A stretch of DNA of 64,000 bases. Source: JAFEDN01 sp963712715. GTDB taxonomy: Bacteria > Pseudomonadota > Gammaproteobacteria > Coxiellales > Coxiellaceae. Position 1 is the first letter of the stretch, and every line of letters starts with the position of its first letter. Positions 63,815-64,000 of this stretch are shown piece by piece. The DNA lies in assembly GCA_963712715.1 (NCBI GenBank), contig CAVQJI010000054.1:62001-126000 (forward strand), given 5' to 3'. The notes under the pieces are model-generated. The model was not told the origin of the DNA. It did not search any database and saw only the letters and a list, made by a program, of their open reading frames with translations. The position numbers were made by a program, and so were the translations under genes.

Positions 63815-64000
63815 CGTGTTGGTCGGCTAGCCAAAGCCGGGAACGCCGGATCACGCAGGACCGCGGCCCGGGGCGGCAACTCGCCTGGTGGAAGTCCTTG
63901 GACGTGTCGAATACCCAGTAAATCCGATCCGAGAACCGTCGTAGCGTGGCCAACTCGGGTAGGTATTCCAGCATCCGCGCCAGGTTGCCACTCTCCGATT
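63815..64000 (-). pseudogene. transposase-like fragment at the window edge
   Basis: GC-rich sequence unlike its left neighbour. The minus strand from the right edge reads SGNLARMLEYLPELATLRRF, DRIYWVFDTSKDFHQA, then loses frame, with PPRAAVLRDPAFPALA in another. It resembles the C-terminal helical part of a transposase (ISL3-like by impression). It appears to have cut the ParB-like gene. The rest lies outside the window. Confidence 0.35.

Overview
The window looks like part of a chromosomal island or large plasmid of a host-associated gammaproteobacterium, most likely of the Legionellales type. This is inferred from four things seen together: an F-type conjugation system, an F-box/ankyrin protein, a GacA/UvrY/LetA-type regulator, and kinase/NACHT/WD40 proteins. 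No rRNA, tRNA or core housekeeping locus is present to fix the taxon.

Layout. 1-4.4 kb holds the tail of an SNF2 helicase and a heap of IS remains: an IS982-type fragment, a deleted IS630, and an IS66 set whose tnpC is convergent to tnpA/tnpB. 4.4-11.8 kb is a cargo and control segment with a J-domain protein, an F-box/ankyrin protein, small genes, two promoters sharing a box overlapping the -10, and a repeat-rich intergenic region that is an oriT/operator candidate beside two ribbon-helix-helix type genes. 11.8-35.3 kb is a minus-strand F-type transfer module in the order traA-L-E-K-B-V-C-trbI-W-U-trbC-F-H-G-D-I. No traN is seen. Many of these genes are broken, most often by a single added base, while traD, traU, traV, traL and traA remain open. 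35.3-37.2 kb has a terminase-small-subunit-like gene, a ParB/methylase gene and a 33-base inverted repeat.

37.3-41 kb carries a hypothetical gene, two tandem paralogues with a shared hydrophobic C-terminal block, and a coiled-coil gene on the plus strand. 41.3-48.8 kb is the most unusual locus. One protein contains a pseudokinase, a NACHT-like module without nucleotide-binding motifs and an intact kinase. It is translationally coupled to a 1632-residue NACHT, pentapeptide and 14-blade WD40 protein. 49-54.6 kb has a hybrid histidine kinase overlapping a DUF3050 gene, an AbrB/PIN toxin-antitoxin pair and a LuxR-type response regulator.

54.8-64 kb is a stack of insertions. A P4-type integrase scrap abuts an AlbA_2-type ATPase fragment, which is cut by an AT-rich three-recombinase (RIT) element. 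Its second recombinase gene is cut in turn by a second, complete RIT element in the opposite orientation, with terminal repeats and a 6-base target repeat. The outer element is truncated on the right near an IS-like end, followed by a zinc-ribbon gene, a truncated ParB-like gene and a further transposase-like scrap.

All functions are read from sequence by eye. No database search was run, and the frameshifts may be real decay or assembly error.
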